64,000 nt of DNA from Bradyrhizobium betae (GCF_008932115.1 NZ_CP044543.1:2424501-2488500); one strand, 5' to 3'. Positions 6,860 through 15,198 are shown, counted from the stretch's first letter. Numbers and translations are program-made. Notes: generated from the letters alone by a model not told the origin.

Positions 6860-7945
6860 GTGAAGCAAATCGCCGCCTCTCTGACCTTCGAATGGCCGAG
6901 CCGTGCCGAGATTTTGAGCACGGTGGAAACGCTCGTCATCGGCACCGCCGGCGGCCTCGCCTTTCTCGTCGCCGGCCTCCCCGGCGGACTGATCTCGGGC
7001 TCGATGATCGCGGTCGGGATTGCCGCGATCGCCGGACGCAAGCTCACGCTGCCGCCGATCCTGACCCAGACCGTGCTGGTGCTGCTCGGCATTTCGTTAG
7101 GGTCCGTCGTCTCGCGTCACCTGATCCAGCAGGTCAGCGCCTATCCCCTCACCATCGGCCTGCTCGCGCTCGCCACCTTTTGCTCGACCTTCGGCTCGAG
7201 CTATTACCTGCAGCGCATCCATGGCTGGGACCGCACCTCCGCCTTCCTCGCCGGCAGCCCCGGCGCGCTGTCGCAGATCACGATCCTGGCGGTCGAGCGC
7301 GGCGCCGATCTGCCTGGTATCGCGGTGGTGCAGACCATGCGCGTCATCATCCTCACCGCGGCGCTGCCGTTGGTGCTGGCGGTCGCGGGCGTCGCGCCCT
7401 CCGCGGCACCATCGCTGACGACGGCGACCGCCTCGCCGCTCGACCTTCTGGCGCTCGTCGCGGCCTCGGTGGCAGCGGCACTCCTTCTGCGGCTGATCAA
7501 ATTTCCGGCGAGCTGGATGTTCGGCGCGATGATCGCCTCCAGCGTGCTGCATGGCGCGGACTGGGTCGAGGGCGGCTTGCCGAACTGGGTGCGCGGCGTG
7601 GCGCTGATCGGCATCGGCGCGCTGATTGGCAGCCGGTTCGCGCGGATGCGGATCAAGACGCTCGCCGGCCACATCAACGCGGCGCTGGGCTCGTTTGCCG
7701 TGGCGATCGCCGTCTCCGCCATCTTCGTCGGCATCGTCGCGCTCACCACGCAGGTGAAATTCTCCGACGTCGTCGTCGCCTTCGCGCCGGGCGCGATGGA
7801 CGCGATGCTGGCGCTGGCACTGACCCTGCACATCGACCCGATCTTCGTCGGCGCCCATCATTTGTCGCGCTTCGTGTTCGTGACGATCGCGACGCCGGGC
7901 ATCGTGCACCTGTTCGGGCGCACGCAGGACGATGTGGACGATTAG
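6860..7945 (+). CDS. AbrB-family integral membrane protein
   Basis: A 361-residue protein with ten or so hydrophobic segments in two related halves. Each half carries the AbrB/DUF-type pattern of a Gly-Pro break (first half AGLPGGLISGSMIA, second half PASWMFGAMIASSVLHG, later FAPGAMDAMLALAL). The middle motif AGSPGALSQI is typical of the family (often annotated as ammonia monooxygenase or AbrB duplication). Transport function is likely but the substrate is unknown. Start is GTG at 6860 preceded by TAAGGTGG. It ends at 7945, with the dsbB stop beginning at the very next base on the other strand. Confidence 0.85.
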   Translation: MKQIAASLTFEWPSRAEILSTVETLVIGTAGGLAFLVAGLPGGLISGSMIAVGIAAIAGRKLTLPPILTQTVLVLLGISLGSVVSRHLIQQVSAYPLTIGLLALATFCSTFGSSYYLQRIHGWDRTSAFLAGSPGALSQITILAVERGADLPGIAVVQTMRVIILTAALPLVLAVAGVAPSAAPSLTTATASPLDLLALVAASVAAALLLRLIKFPASWMFGAMIASSVLHGADWVEGGLPNWVRGVALIGIGALIGSRFARMRIKTLAGHINAALGSFAVAIAVSAIFVGIVALTTQVKFSDVVVAFAPGAMDAMLALALTLHIDPIFVGAHHLSRFVFVTIATPGIVHLFGRTQDDVDD

Positions 7946-8485
7946 CTAGCGCTTCGCCGTCGCCGCGAATCCCCAGGCGGCGATCGCGGCCATCAGCAGC
8001 GAGATCAGCACGTTGTAGCCGGCGAGCGAGAGGCCGAGGAAGCGCCACTGCACCTCGTCGCAGCGCACCACCTTCACGGTGTCGAGCTTCGACAGCAGGT
8101 CGGCGGCGCTGCCGAGATTGACGACGGGGCCTGAGCAATCGGTCGGGCCTTTCCAGAGGCCCCATTCGACGCCGGAATGATAGGTGCCGAGCCCGGCATT
8201 GGCGAGCGTCGCCAGCGCGAGGATCGCGAGCCCCGCGAGCAGCAGCGGCCGCGACGCTCCGCTCCGCGCAGCAAGCACCACGAGCGCACCGAGCGGGATG
8301 GCGAGGTAATAGGCGTAGCGCTGCTCGAGGCAAAGCGGACATGGCACGATCCCCAGCACGAGCTGGAAGAACCAGGCGCCCGCGATGGTCGCCGCGGCGA
8401 TCAGCGTGACGAGAAGCGCGGCCGTCAGTACCGGGCTCGTGGCCGCCGGTTTGAACGCAGGTATTGCGGCACTCTGGGTCGTCAC
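7946..8485 (-). CDS. dsbB: disulfide bond formation protein B
   Basis: A 179-residue inner membrane protein with four transmembrane helices. The quinone-proximal redox pair is C49-P-L-C52 in VPCPLCLEQR and the second periplasmic pair is C117 (PTDCSGP) and C142 (VVRCDEV), the arrangement that reoxidises DsbA. Length matches the family. It is separated from the DsbA-like gene by 5 kb. It converges end to end with the AbrB gene with no intervening base. Confidence 0.93.
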   Translation of the reverse strand: MTTQSAAIPAFKPAATSPVLTAALLVTLIAAATIAGAWFFQLVLGIVPCPLCLEQRYAYYLAIPLGALVVLAARSGASRPLLLAGLAILALATLANAGLGTYHSGVEWGLWKGPTDCSGPVVNLGSAADLLSKLDTVKVVRCDEVQWRFLGLSLAGYNVLISLLMAAIAAWGFAATAKR

Positions 8486-8572
8486 GGCAGCCTCTTCCGG
8501 TGGGTCGCTTCCCTAGCCTCTAACCCCGACCCATGCGGCTGTCGAGAACGGCCGGGATCACTTTGGCGCGGG

Positions 8573-8600
8573 TTGACCCCGCTTTGGCCATCGCTATAGT
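8573..8600 (+). promoter_or_regulatory. sigma-70 type promoter of tRNA-Leu
   Basis: TTGACC (8573-8578), a 16-base spacer, and TATAGT (8595-8600) form a strong vegetative promoter. The predicted start near 8607 gives a tRNA leader of about 35 bases. Confidence 0.75.
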
Positions 8601-8641
8601 CCGCCGGCTTCGCGACGCCCGCTTTTGGGGGCCGACCGGGG

Positions 8642-8726
8642 GCCCCTGTGGCGGAACTGGTAGACGCGCTCGACTCAAAATCGAGTTCCGCAAGGAGTGC
8701 TGGTTCGATTCCGGCCAGGGGCACCA
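8642..8726 (+). tRNA. tRNA-Leu (CAA anticodon)
   Basis: The acceptor stem GCCCCTG (8642-8648) pairs with CAGGGGC (8716-8722). The anticodon stem CTCGA/TCGAG encloses the loop CTCAAAA, giving anticodon CAA, which reads UUG. A long variable arm and the GGTTCGATTCC T-arm are present, as expected for a class II tRNA. The 3' CCA (8724-8726) is encoded. No phage or integrase is adjacent, so there is no sign that its 3' end has served as an attachment site. Confidence 0.96.
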
Positions 8727-8814
8727 CGCTTCGCCCTTCGGGCTTCGCGTGGCGCAGCCATGCGAGGCCGAACGGCGAAGCGTGTCCGGCGGAGCCTCTT
8801 GGCGAAGACGGACT
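8724..8814. repeat. hairpin and repeat fragment behind tRNA-Leu
   Basis: CCACGC (8724-8729) pairs with GCGTGG (8747-8752), with GCCC/GGGC pairing inside, forming a hairpin that starts in the CCA end and may terminate or help process the tRNA. It is followed at 8771-8814 by a GAAGCGTGTCCGGCGGAG / GGCGAAGACGGAC stretch that I recognise, from memory, as a short sequence recurring behind genes in Bradyrhizobium genomes. Confidence 0.5.
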
Positions 8815-8905
8815 GTTTTAGCAACGCTCAATTCCCCCTCCCTTCCAATCGTCACATCCCGCCTGTATAAACCGGTAGCTTCTTCCATCATTCGAAGAGG
8901 CTCCT

Positions 8906-9208
8906 ATGAACGACCTGCACGCGTGGCTTTCCGAGCAGCACCACGGCCTGCGCACCTTCCGGACCTTTCAGCAGAAGCTCGAGACGCTCGGCCGGGACGA
9001 TCCCGCCCAGCGCGGCCTGTGCCGCCTGCTCAGCGGACTCGTGGGCAGCTATGTCGAGGCCTTTGACGAGGCCCCGCTGCCGGTCGAGGTTGCCGACGGC
9101 GCCTATCACCGCCTGCTGACGCTGGTTGAGAGCCTGGATCTGCATGCCGACGCCCACCGCCGGCTCGCGGACATCAACCGCGTCGCTGAGAGCGAGCTCT
9201 GGCGCTGA
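8906..9208 (+). CDS. hypothetical protein (100 aa)
   Basis: A 100-residue soluble, acidic, mostly helical protein (LHAWLSEQHHGLRTFR, LLSGLVGSYVEAFDE, YHRLLTLVESLDLHADAHR). GAAGAGG precedes the ATG. A TATAAA-like box at 8872 may be the -10 element. No signal peptide, membrane helix or recognisable family motif. Codon use is like the neighbours, so it is probably a real conserved gene of unknown function. Confidence 0.7.
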   Translation: MNDLHAWLSEQHHGLRTFRTFQQKLETLGRDDPAQRGLCRLLSGLVGSYVEAFDEAPLPVEVADGAYHRLLTLVESLDLHADAHRRLADINRVAESELWR

Positions 9209-9238
9209 GCGGCAGGACGAACGGGCTGAACTCGATTT

Positions 9239-9270
9239 TCAAACAGCCGGAAGATCAAACAGCCGGAAGA
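9239..9270. repeat. 16-bp perfect tandem duplication
   Basis: TCAAACAGCCGGAAGA occurs twice head to tail at 9239-9254 and 9255-9270, at the junction between the hypothetical gene and the structured repeat element that follows. Confidence 0.9.
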
Positions 9271-9780
9271 CATGCGGACATAGCCTCGCGACGCAACGCG
9301 CCCGAGCTGTGCGCTTCTCGTGACGCCCCTTCCTTGGAAAGGGCGCAGGGAAGGCCGGGCGCCGGCTGGCACCCGCGGTCCACTGTGCGAGAGTTGCGCT
9401 ACAAGAGGCTGCACAGCGGCATACAGGGCAGCCTGGACATCCCGGCCTTTCCCTGCGCAGTGGTTTGACGGCTTATGACGCGCTCTCCCCGGGGAGCGAT
9501 GCACTATTGCCCCCGTCGCCTTGCGGATGGCTGACGCGCGGACCCGGTCGGGCCGCCACATCACCGCAACGCTTGACGCCAGCCTGCGGGCGCCAGGACC
9601 ACACGATTTTGCCGTACGCGGACCGCACCGGTCGTGCGCGCGCCGCTCAACCGCTCACGGGCGAAACCCGCCCTGCGATTGCTTGCGCGCCGATGCGCTC
9701 CACGTCCACCGCCACCCCGCCCACGTATCGTGACGATCGCGAAACGCCCCTTATCCTTGGGCCGGGATGGCGCATACATA
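9271..9780. repeat. gene-free structured intergenic repeat element
   Basis: This 500-base stretch has only short overlapping frames without convincing coding character. It folds strongly: 9343-9359 is complementary to 9441-9458 (17/18 bases, one bulge), with an inner stem CTGTGC (9383-9388) / GCACAG (9411-9416) and a preceding GC hairpin at 9324-9345. From memory, very similar sequence recurs many times between genes in Bradyrhizobium genomes and is often mis-annotated as short proteins. It may be a repeat-borne structured RNA or a non-autonomous element; no transposase ends were recognised. Confidence 0.6.
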
Positions 9781-9909
9781 CGTCATTTCCGAAATTCGGT
9801 CAATCGGAATATTTAGGGCGCGAGCCTTGATATCAGCCGCATTCACGGTCCTCTCGCCCTTTCGCCAGTCCCCAGCCGATACGGAAGTCTCCGGCCATCC
9901 CGGTCCCGG

Positions 9910-10371
9910 CTACGACCGTCGCGTGTAGGTCGTGTCCATCGTGTAGCCTTTGCATGGACCCGACACGACATGACGGACGACGAACGTTCCATCCAGCAGG
10001 AACATGTAGGCCGACTGATAGTCGTCGCGCTTGCAGAGATGGCGCGCACGTCCGCTCAGCGCTCCTCCGGTCGAGGCGGACAGAAAGATCTCGTGAAACA
10101 GCCGCGGTGGATTTTCCCTAAAGAAGACCTTGAATCCTCCTTTGCTGCTGCTGAAGACGTATTCGCGTTCGGCCTGCACGATGGTGCCGTTCGCAAGCTT
10201 CAGATGTCCCTGCTCGCGATAGGCCAACCGTCCCCTGTCCAGTGGCGTGAAGGTCGCGATGCCCTGCATCGTTGCCTGGCTTACGATGACCCGGTCGATG
10301 GACCACGAGCCGATCAGCCTTTTCGTAACGTCCGAGGAGCCCCCCCAGCTATCGATCGTGGCTTCGTTCAT
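9910..10371 (-). CDS. DUF6314-family protein
   Basis: A 153-residue soluble protein. It has the pattern of the lipocalin-like DUF6314 family: GSWSIDRVI at the start, GIATFTPLDRGRLAYREQGHL, YVFSSSKGGFKVFF, a central RARHLCKRDDYQSAYMF, and VSGPCKGYTMDTTYTRR at the end. The family is thought to form a beta-barrel; ligand and role are unknown. The ATG at 10371 is chosen; a GTG at 10389 would add six residues. It is divergent from the 84-residue gene at 10471. Confidence 0.8.
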   Translation of the reverse strand: MNEATIDSWGGSSDVTKRLIGSWSIDRVIVSQATMQGIATFTPLDRGRLAYREQGHLKLANGTIVQAEREYVFSSSKGGFKVFFRENPPRLFHEIFLSASTGGALSGRARHLCKRDDYQSAYMFLLDGTFVVRHVVSGPCKGYTMDTTYTRRS

Positions 10372-10396
10372 ATCTTCAGGCCTGCGCACCAGCCAA

Positions 10397-10419
10397 CCGG
10401 TCCAGCGTAAAAGGACCGG
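10397..10419. promoter_or_regulatory. inverted repeat and promoter-like boxes in a divergent spacer
   Basis: CCGGTCC (10397-10403) and GGACCGG (10413-10419) form a perfect 7-bp inverted repeat between two divergent starts. Downstream, TTCGAC (10430) and TATATC (10453) are spaced by 17 bases and could drive the gene at 10471 with almost no leader. Confidence 0.4.
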
Positions 10420-10470
10420 CAGCCGGGAGTTCGACTTCGGCGAGCCGATACCTATATCCTACCGCAACGG

Positions 10471-10725
10471 ATGGTGATGCAGCGAGCAGCTTGGATGGCC
10501 CGGAGACGCACGACGGAGGCGGACGCCGACGACCTCCCGCGCTATTTCGTCTGGGTCCGGGGCCTCGAAGGCCCGGAGCCGCAGAAATGGAGGTCGATGG
10601 ATTTCGGCGTCAGTGACTGGAAGCGGCCGCTTGTGCTGGCCTTTCTGGCGCTGCCGGAGGACGAACGGCATCTGTCGCTGTCGATGCTGGCCCGGCGCTA
10701 TCCGCCGCCGCGGGTGGAGACATAG
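10471..10725 (+). CDS. hypothetical protein (84 aa)
   Basis: An 84-residue basic, Trp-containing soluble protein (DDLPRYFVWVRGLEGPEPQ, KWRSMDFGVSDWKRPLVLAF). Two in-frame ATGs (10471, 10477) are close together and neither has a strong ribosome site; the upstream -10-like box suggests a nearly leaderless message. Family not recognised. It converges with the diguanylate cyclase gene. Confidence 0.6.
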   Translation: MVMQRAAWMARRRTTEADADDLPRYFVWVRGLEGPEPQKWRSMDFGVSDWKRPLVLAFLALPEDERHLSLSMLARRYPPPRVET

Positions 10726-10793
10726 CCGGCCCGGCAGCGCGGCGGTTCAATTCCTGCCGCGCGGCTTTCGTTTTTCGAACGCGAGCTTCCGGT

Positions 10794-13001
10794 CTATGCC
10801 CGAAGCTGCTCCGCTGTCTCCCGATCCGGCTGCGGCGCGAGCTTGACCCGGTTACGGCCGCCGTTCTTGGCCAGATACAGCGCGGCATCCGCGCGGGCGA
10901 GTAACTGGTCCGGCGCATCACCCGGAACATATTGTGCGACACCAAAGCTGCAGGTCGCGGACCCGACTTCTCCGAAGTCCGTCGCCGCGATGGCCTCGCG
11001 CAGCTTCTCGGCGACCCCGAATGCCTTCGGACCGTCCGAGCCGGGCAGCATGATCAGGAATTCCTCTCCACCCCAGCGGGCGAGAAGGTCGTTGCTTCGA
11101 ATCTGCCTCTGTACGAGGCGGGACAGCTGAACCAGAACATGGTCTCCGATCAGGTGTCCATGGGTGTCGTTGATCGACTTGAAGTGATCGATGTCGAACA
11201 TCACGAGCGAGAGCGGCGTGTTGTAACGATCGACGCGCTTCATCTCGTCGAGCAGCATGGGCGTCAGCTTGGCGCGGTTGAACAGTCCGGTGAGCGCGTC
11301 CGTCGTCGCCTTGACGCGCAGGTCCTGCGCGAGCTTCTGCAGTCTCAACCGGCTGTCCTGCACGACGTCATCATGGATCTTGCGCTCTTTCGTCGCCATG
11401 TAGATGAGACCCACGATCGTCACCAGCAGCGTGATCACGATGCCCAGAAAACGCGTGGCGAATATTTCGCGCGTCGGCTTGAGAATCACCAGCGACCAAT
11501 CACTGTGATTGGCGAAGCGGCGGCGGACGAAATTCCGCACGCCGTCGACATTGGTCCAGACTTCGTCGACGACGTTACTCTCGAACATCGGCTTCTGGAC
11601 CGGTGTGCCGATGCGTGAGGCCACTGCAAGTCGCCTTGGCTCGGACAACGGCCACAGGGTGCGGCGCATGGCTTCCGGCTGATTGGTCATCACGACCACC
11701 CCGTCGGGATCGACCAAGAAATAGGGCCGCCCGAAGTTTTTCAGATCTGCTTCGAAATCATCGAGCGACCTGGTCAGGACCGCGACCCCGACGATGCCGT
11801 GATCGCGGCCTTTGATCGGATAGCTCGCATAATAGTCATGCTTGCCGGTGTCGGGCTCGAATACGAACTCGTAGGCCGGCGCACCCGCCATCGATTTCAG
11901 GAAGTAGGGTGCCGACGCGTGGCTGGACGATCCCGCAAGTGCGTCATCGTCATTGGACGACGCGACGACGTCGCCAAGGCGATTCAGGATGTATCCGCGC
12001 TTGGCGCCCGATGCCGCGATGTCGAGATCCAGCACCGATTGACCAGCCTCGACCTCCTTCCTGGTGCCGCCCCTCAACAGAGGCAGGACGGACGGGGCGC
12101 CGGCCAGGGACCTGACCATCGCCTCGGTGGTGGCGGTTTCGCCGGCAAGCCGGCTCGCGAGCAGATCGATGTCGCTGGCCGCTCTCCTTTCAACATCCTG
12201 CTTGTAGATTTCGCCGAGATGTTCGGTCAGCGCCCAGCCGGACAGCAGAATGACGCCCGTGGCGAGGACCGTCCAGACGAACTGGTGGTGGACATAGGCG
12301 GTGTAACGCGGCGACGAGACGTCCGAGGCCAGTCGCTGGCTCCAGGCGGCCCAGATCGAGAAGGAGATCCAGAGCGCGAGCAGCCCTCGCACGAGTTGGA
12401 TCGGCATCGCCGTCAATGCGCTGAATGCGCCATGGTTGATCAGGGTGGACGGCCAGAATGCCCCGGCAGGAACGATGAGGCCGGCCGCGATCGCATAGAA
12501 CGCGAATCCCGCGGATGCCGAGAGCGTCAGGCCTTTGGCGAGACCAGGCAACGGTCTGGCCGACCAGGCCAGCGCGAGGCTCGTTCCCAGCGCGCCGACG
12601 AATCCCGCCGAATAGCGCGCGACGATGTTGGCTGCGACGACACCCTGGGTGACGCCGACGAATCCGATCGCGAGCGCCAGAAGCGGATAGATCCAGCGAC
12701 CCGGCGGCCTCAGGCCCAGCCTGATCGCTTTCCGCCGGGCAAACTCCATGAGCAGAAAAAACGAGGCGGCCATGACGGCTGTCCGCCCCATCGCAAAGGC
12801 AAGGGAGTCACCGACGATCAGCGCCGCCAGGTCGAGCCATTCGGCAACGCCATGAACGAAGCCGAATCCACCGAGCATCGCCCAATGCTGGCCGGCGCCC
12901 TGGCTGCTCGCCAACCTGGAGCAAGTCGCACCCAGCAGGATGAAAGCGAGGCCGTAAAAGAAGAAAATGAAATCGAGCTGCTCACTGAGAAAAGAGGCCA
13001 T
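10794..13001 (-). CDS. membrane-bound diguanylate cyclase with periplasmic Cache-like sensor
   Basis: A 735-residue protein. Residues 1-230 contain about seven hydrophobic helices, a MASE-like membrane sensor. Another helix near residue 245 is followed by a periplasmic region to about residue 530 resembling a double Cache domain (DLLASRLAGETATTEAMVRSL, YFLVDPDGVVVMTNQPEA). After a final helix (FLGIVITLLVTIVGLIYMA) and a coiled linker comes a GGDEF domain with GGEEF at residues 644-648 and an intact inhibitory I-site RSND at 635-638. It should make cyclic-di-GMP with product feedback. No EAL domain is present. The gene stands alone. Confidence 0.92.
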   Translation of the reverse strand: MASFLSEQLDFIFFFYGLAFILLGATCSRLASSQGAGQHWAMLGGFGFVHGVAEWLDLAALIVGDSLAFAMGRTAVMAASFFLLMEFARRKAIRLGLRPPGRWIYPLLALAIGFVGVTQGVVAANIVARYSAGFVGALGTSLALAWSARPLPGLAKGLTLSASAGFAFYAIAAGLIVPAGAFWPSTLINHGAFSALTAMPIQLVRGLLALWISFSIWAAWSQRLASDVSSPRYTAYVHHQFVWTVLATGVILLSGWALTEHLGEIYKQDVERRAASDIDLLASRLAGETATTEAMVRSLAGAPSVLPLLRGGTRKEVEAGQSVLDLDIAASGAKRGYILNRLGDVVASSNDDDALAGSSSHASAPYFLKSMAGAPAYEFVFEPDTGKHDYYASYPIKGRDHGIVGVAVLTRSLDDFEADLKNFGRPYFLVDPDGVVVMTNQPEAMRRTLWPLSEPRRLAVASRIGTPVQKPMFESNVVDEVWTNVDGVRNFVRRRFANHSDWSLVILKPTREIFATRFLGIVITLLVTIVGLIYMATKERKIHDDVVQDSRLRLQKLAQDLRVKATTDALTGLFNRAKLTPMLLDEMKRVDRYNTPLSLVMFDIDHFKSINDTHGHLIGDHVLVQLSRLVQRQIRSNDLLARWGGEEFLIMLPGSDGPKAFGVAEKLREAIAATDFGEVGSATCSFGVAQYVPGDAPDQLLARADAALYLAKNGGRNRVKLAPQPDRETAEQLRA

Positions 13002-13308
13002 GATGCTGCCGTTGGAGTTTGGACATCACTGGTCGCGCGCGCAGAAATGCTGGCCGCTGTTCAACCGGCGGTTTGCCGAAAGGCTAGGTCTGATGGGTAA
13101 AGAAACAGGGAAACCGCTCCAGCGGACTGTTCGCGGCCGCGTCGTGATCGCGCATCCCGCCGGGCCGTTTCCCTGACAATCCGGCCTTCTTCACGTCGTG
13201 GACGCGCCTCCGCACCACATCGCCCGTAAGATTACGGGCTCGCAAATTAACGGCGTGGTCACGCCGATTTTCAAATCGCGCAAGGACGTCAGCCCTGCGC
13301 CTTGTTGC
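13002..13308. other. non-coding spacer with two palindromes
   Basis: This 307-base spacer lies between the diguanylate cyclase start and the end of the AraC gene. It contains GCCCGTAA-GA-TTACGGGC (13222-13239) and CGGCGTG-GT-CACGCCG (13251-13266). The second is followed on the minus strand by a T/A-rich stretch and may terminate the AraC transcript. No protein-coding candidate was seen. Confidence 0.5.
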
Positions 13309-14268
13309 TCATGTCCCGCGCGCCGCGGTCGGCGTCAACCCGAACCTCCTGCGGAAGCAGCGGTTGAAATAAGACAGATCGTTGAAGCCGCAGGCGAAGG
13401 CGATGTCGCTGATGCGGCCTTCGCGATGCGCAAGGAGGTCGGCGGCCTTGCGCAGGCGCAATTCGGTGAGGCGGGTGGTGAAGCTGGCGCCCGCCTCGAA
13501 CAGCAATTCGTTGACGTAGCGCTCGGAGAGGCCGGCGGTGGCGGCAAGCTTCTGTGCGGAGAAATCCGGCTCGTGAAAGCGTGCCTCGAGGATCGACAGC
13601 ACGGCCTTGAGCCGCACGGCGCGCAGGCCCCCCCGCCGCGCGGCCGTGGCGATATCGCGGCGGGCCCCGAGACCGATCGCGGCAAGATCGAGCAGATGGC
13701 CGGCAATCGCCATGCCGGCCTCGTCGGCGGCCGTGGGATGGCGCAGGAGCAGATCGCTGTAGTCCATCGCCAGCGACAGCGCGCCACCGGATTCGAGCTC
13801 GCAGCCGACGAGACCGTCGACATCGGCGACCATCGCGCGCAACGTATCGACCGGCAGATGCACGTTGGTGAAGCGCTTGTGGCTCGCGCCGTCGGCGGCG
13901 AAGAACGGCTCGTCGAGCTTGAGCAGCACCATCGATCCCGGCCGCATGGTGAATTCGCGGCCGCGGTGGATCACTTGCGATGGTCGGTCTCCGGTGTTGC
14001 GCGCGAGGCAAAAGCGGTCGTCGCCGGTCTCGATCACCTGACGCTTCTCCCGCCGTACAGTGACGAAGCTGCCGTCGCAGCGGCCGAGCATGGTGGTGCC
14101 GATGTGGATCGAGTTCATCGTGGCGCGAAACGGCACGTCGGACGCCGGATCGAGCTCGCCGGTGTTGGAGAAATGCTCGAACAGTTCCGCGAAGCGGATG
14201 AAGCGCTGCCGGTCGGACAGATCCTGCGGCAGCATCTCGGTCGAGAGCGACTTCCTGATGACGGACAT
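13309..14268 (-). CDS. AraC-family transcriptional regulator
   Basis: A 319-residue regulator. The N-terminal half is the AraC-type ligand or effector domain (IHIGTTMLGRCDGSFVTV, MRPGSMVLLKLDEPFFA). The C-terminal 100 residues are the double helix-turn-helix: FSAQKLAATAGLSERYVNEL for the first and GRISDIAFACGFNDLSYFNR, CFRRRFGLTP for the second. The ATG at 14268 fits the family N-terminus; upstream in-frame extension lacks similarity and runs through AT-rich promoter-like DNA. No neighbouring operon suggests its target; a direct repeat just upstream suggests autoregulation. Confidence 0.88.
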   Translation of the reverse strand: MSVIRKSLSTEMLPQDLSDRQRFIRFAELFEHFSNTGELDPASDVPFRATMNSIHIGTTMLGRCDGSFVTVRREKRQVIETGDDRFCLARNTGDRPSQVIHRGREFTMRPGSMVLLKLDEPFFAADGASHKRFTNVHLPVDTLRAMVADVDGLVGCELESGGALSLAMDYSDLLLRHPTAADEAGMAIAGHLLDLAAIGLGARRDIATAARRGGLRAVRLKAVLSILEARFHEPDFSAQKLAATAGLSERYVNELLFEAGASFTTRLTELRLRKAADLLAHREGRISDIAFACGFNDLSYFNRCFRRRFGLTPTAARGT

Positions 14269-14300
14269 CGAGAACGACTTTTCGAGAATGGCTTTTCTGA

Positions 14301-14328
14301 TTTTTCCAAAAAGTACTTGTTTTTCCAA
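14301..14328 (-). promoter_or_regulatory. 9-bp direct repeat, possible AraC binding site
   Basis: On the minus strand TTGGAAAAA occurs twice (14320-14328 and 14301-14309) with a 19-bp period, inside an AT-rich stretch 33-60 bases upstream of the AraC-family start. Direct half-sites about two helical turns apart are usual for this family. Confidence 0.45.
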
Positions 14329-14591
14329 GAAGTCCTTGGCGATCGCCGAACCTCGTGGCGCCGGAAATGATCGCCCGCTGAAGACCGGCGTACCGCAGGC
14401 TATCAGCACGCTGACGTGAATCAAACTGCGCCGGTCAGTCCAAGCCGCAACGCCTCCGGCGCCGGACAGTCCAAGACGCGCCGCATGAGCGGGCCCTATT
14501 CAAGCAGCGGATGCGGCAACCCGCCACATAAGGCACCGCATCCGGGCAAACGGGCGGCCCCAGCCTGACGCCCGCTGGAGGAGACATCGAC
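14329..14591. other. divergent spacer with one hairpin
   Basis: This spacer lies between the AraC promoter region and the 80-residue gene. GGATGCGG (14509-14516) pairs with CCGCATCC (14536-14543), and a short direct repeat CAGTCCAAG occurs twice near 14436 and 14467. No coding frame is convincing. Confidence 0.4.
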
Positions 14592-14834
14592 ATGCGAACC
14601 TCTCACCCCCGCAGCCTCGTGCTCGGCGGCGCCATCGCAACCAGCCTGTGCATCGGTTACGCGCTGGGCGCGCAGCCGCACATGGACGAAGCCATCGCGA
14701 TCCTGCAATCGGCGCGCGCCGAGCTTGGCAAGGCCGAGCCGAACAAGGGCGGCCATCGCGAGAAGGCGATCGGGCTGATCGACCAGGCGATCGGCGAGGT
14801 CCGCGCCGGCATCGCGTTTGCGGCCGGCCATTGA
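14592..14834 (+). CDS. small exported protein (80 aa)
   Basis: An 80-residue protein with a signal-like start (RSLVLGGAIATSLCIGYALGAQ) followed by an amphipathic helical region (MDEAIAILQSARAELGKAE, KAIGLIDQAIGEVRAGIAFA). GGAGGAG lies before the ATG. Function unknown; this helical module resembles small periplasmic proteins seen repeatedly in Bradyrhizobium. The next gene begins 13 bases after its stop, so the two are probably co-transcribed. Confidence 0.75.
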   Translation: MRTSHPRSLVLGGAIATSLCIGYALGAQPHMDEAIAILQSARAELGKAEPNKGGHREKAIGLIDQAIGEVRAGIAFAAGH

Positions 14835-14847
14835 AGCGAGCGCAGTC

Positions 14848-15111
14848 ATGAGCACAAACATGATGCGAACCGTGCTTGCCGTGGCGCTCGCGCTCGGCGC
14901 AATCACCGGCGTTGCCGAAGCCATGCCGCTCGCTGCGCCCGGTACGTCCGCGAATGGCGATGTCATCGCCGTTGCAGGCGGTTGCGGACCCGGCTGGCAC
15001 CGCGGGCCCTATGGCGGCTGCCTCAGGAACTACGCCAACCCGGCCGCGCACGCCTGCCCGCGCGGCTACCATATCGGCCCCGGCGGCGCCTGCCGCGGCA
15101 ACGGCAGGTAA
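14848..15111 (+). CDS. small exported Gly/Cys-rich protein (GCG_CRPN type)
   Basis: An 87-residue exported protein: signal peptide (MRTVLAVALALGAITGVAEA), then a domain beginning GGCGPGWHRGPYGGCLRNY and ending ACPRGYHIGPGGACRG. The GGCG start and paired Cys/Gly/His motifs fit the GCG_CRPN prefix-to-repeats family common in Bradyrhizobium. Role unknown; metal binding or disulfide-stabilised surface function are possibilities only. Transcription ends at the terminator at 15170. Confidence 0.8.
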   Translation: MSTNMMRTVLAVALALGAITGVAEAMPLAAPGTSANGDVIAVAGGCGPGWHRGPYGGCLRNYANPAAHACPRGYHIGPGGACRGNGR

Positions 15112-15169
15112 CGACCGGCCCCGGGCGGACGCTGCGCAGCCGCGACCGCTTTGCATCAAATCAGGACTC

Positions 15170-15198
15170 AAAGCCCGGCTTGCCCGGGCTTTTCTTTT
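15170..15198 (+). terminator. intrinsic terminator
   Basis: AAGCCCGG (15171-15178) and CCGGGCTT (15184-15191) form the stem, followed by TTCTTTT. It ends the two-gene unit 14592-15111. Confidence 0.88.

Noticed and set aside
8642..8726. tRNA-Leu as an integration site for a genomic island
   Set aside because: No integrase nearby and no second copy of the tRNA 3' end seen in the window; gene content on both sides is ordinary chromosomal.
9239..9270. A CRISPR array
   Set aside because: Only two direct copies without spacers; no cas genes and no other regularly spaced repeats in the window.
9465..9830. Short frames in the 9.3-9.8 kb element
   Set aside because: Several overlapping frames of similar length on both strands, no ribosome sites, and strong RNA-type folding argue against protein coding.
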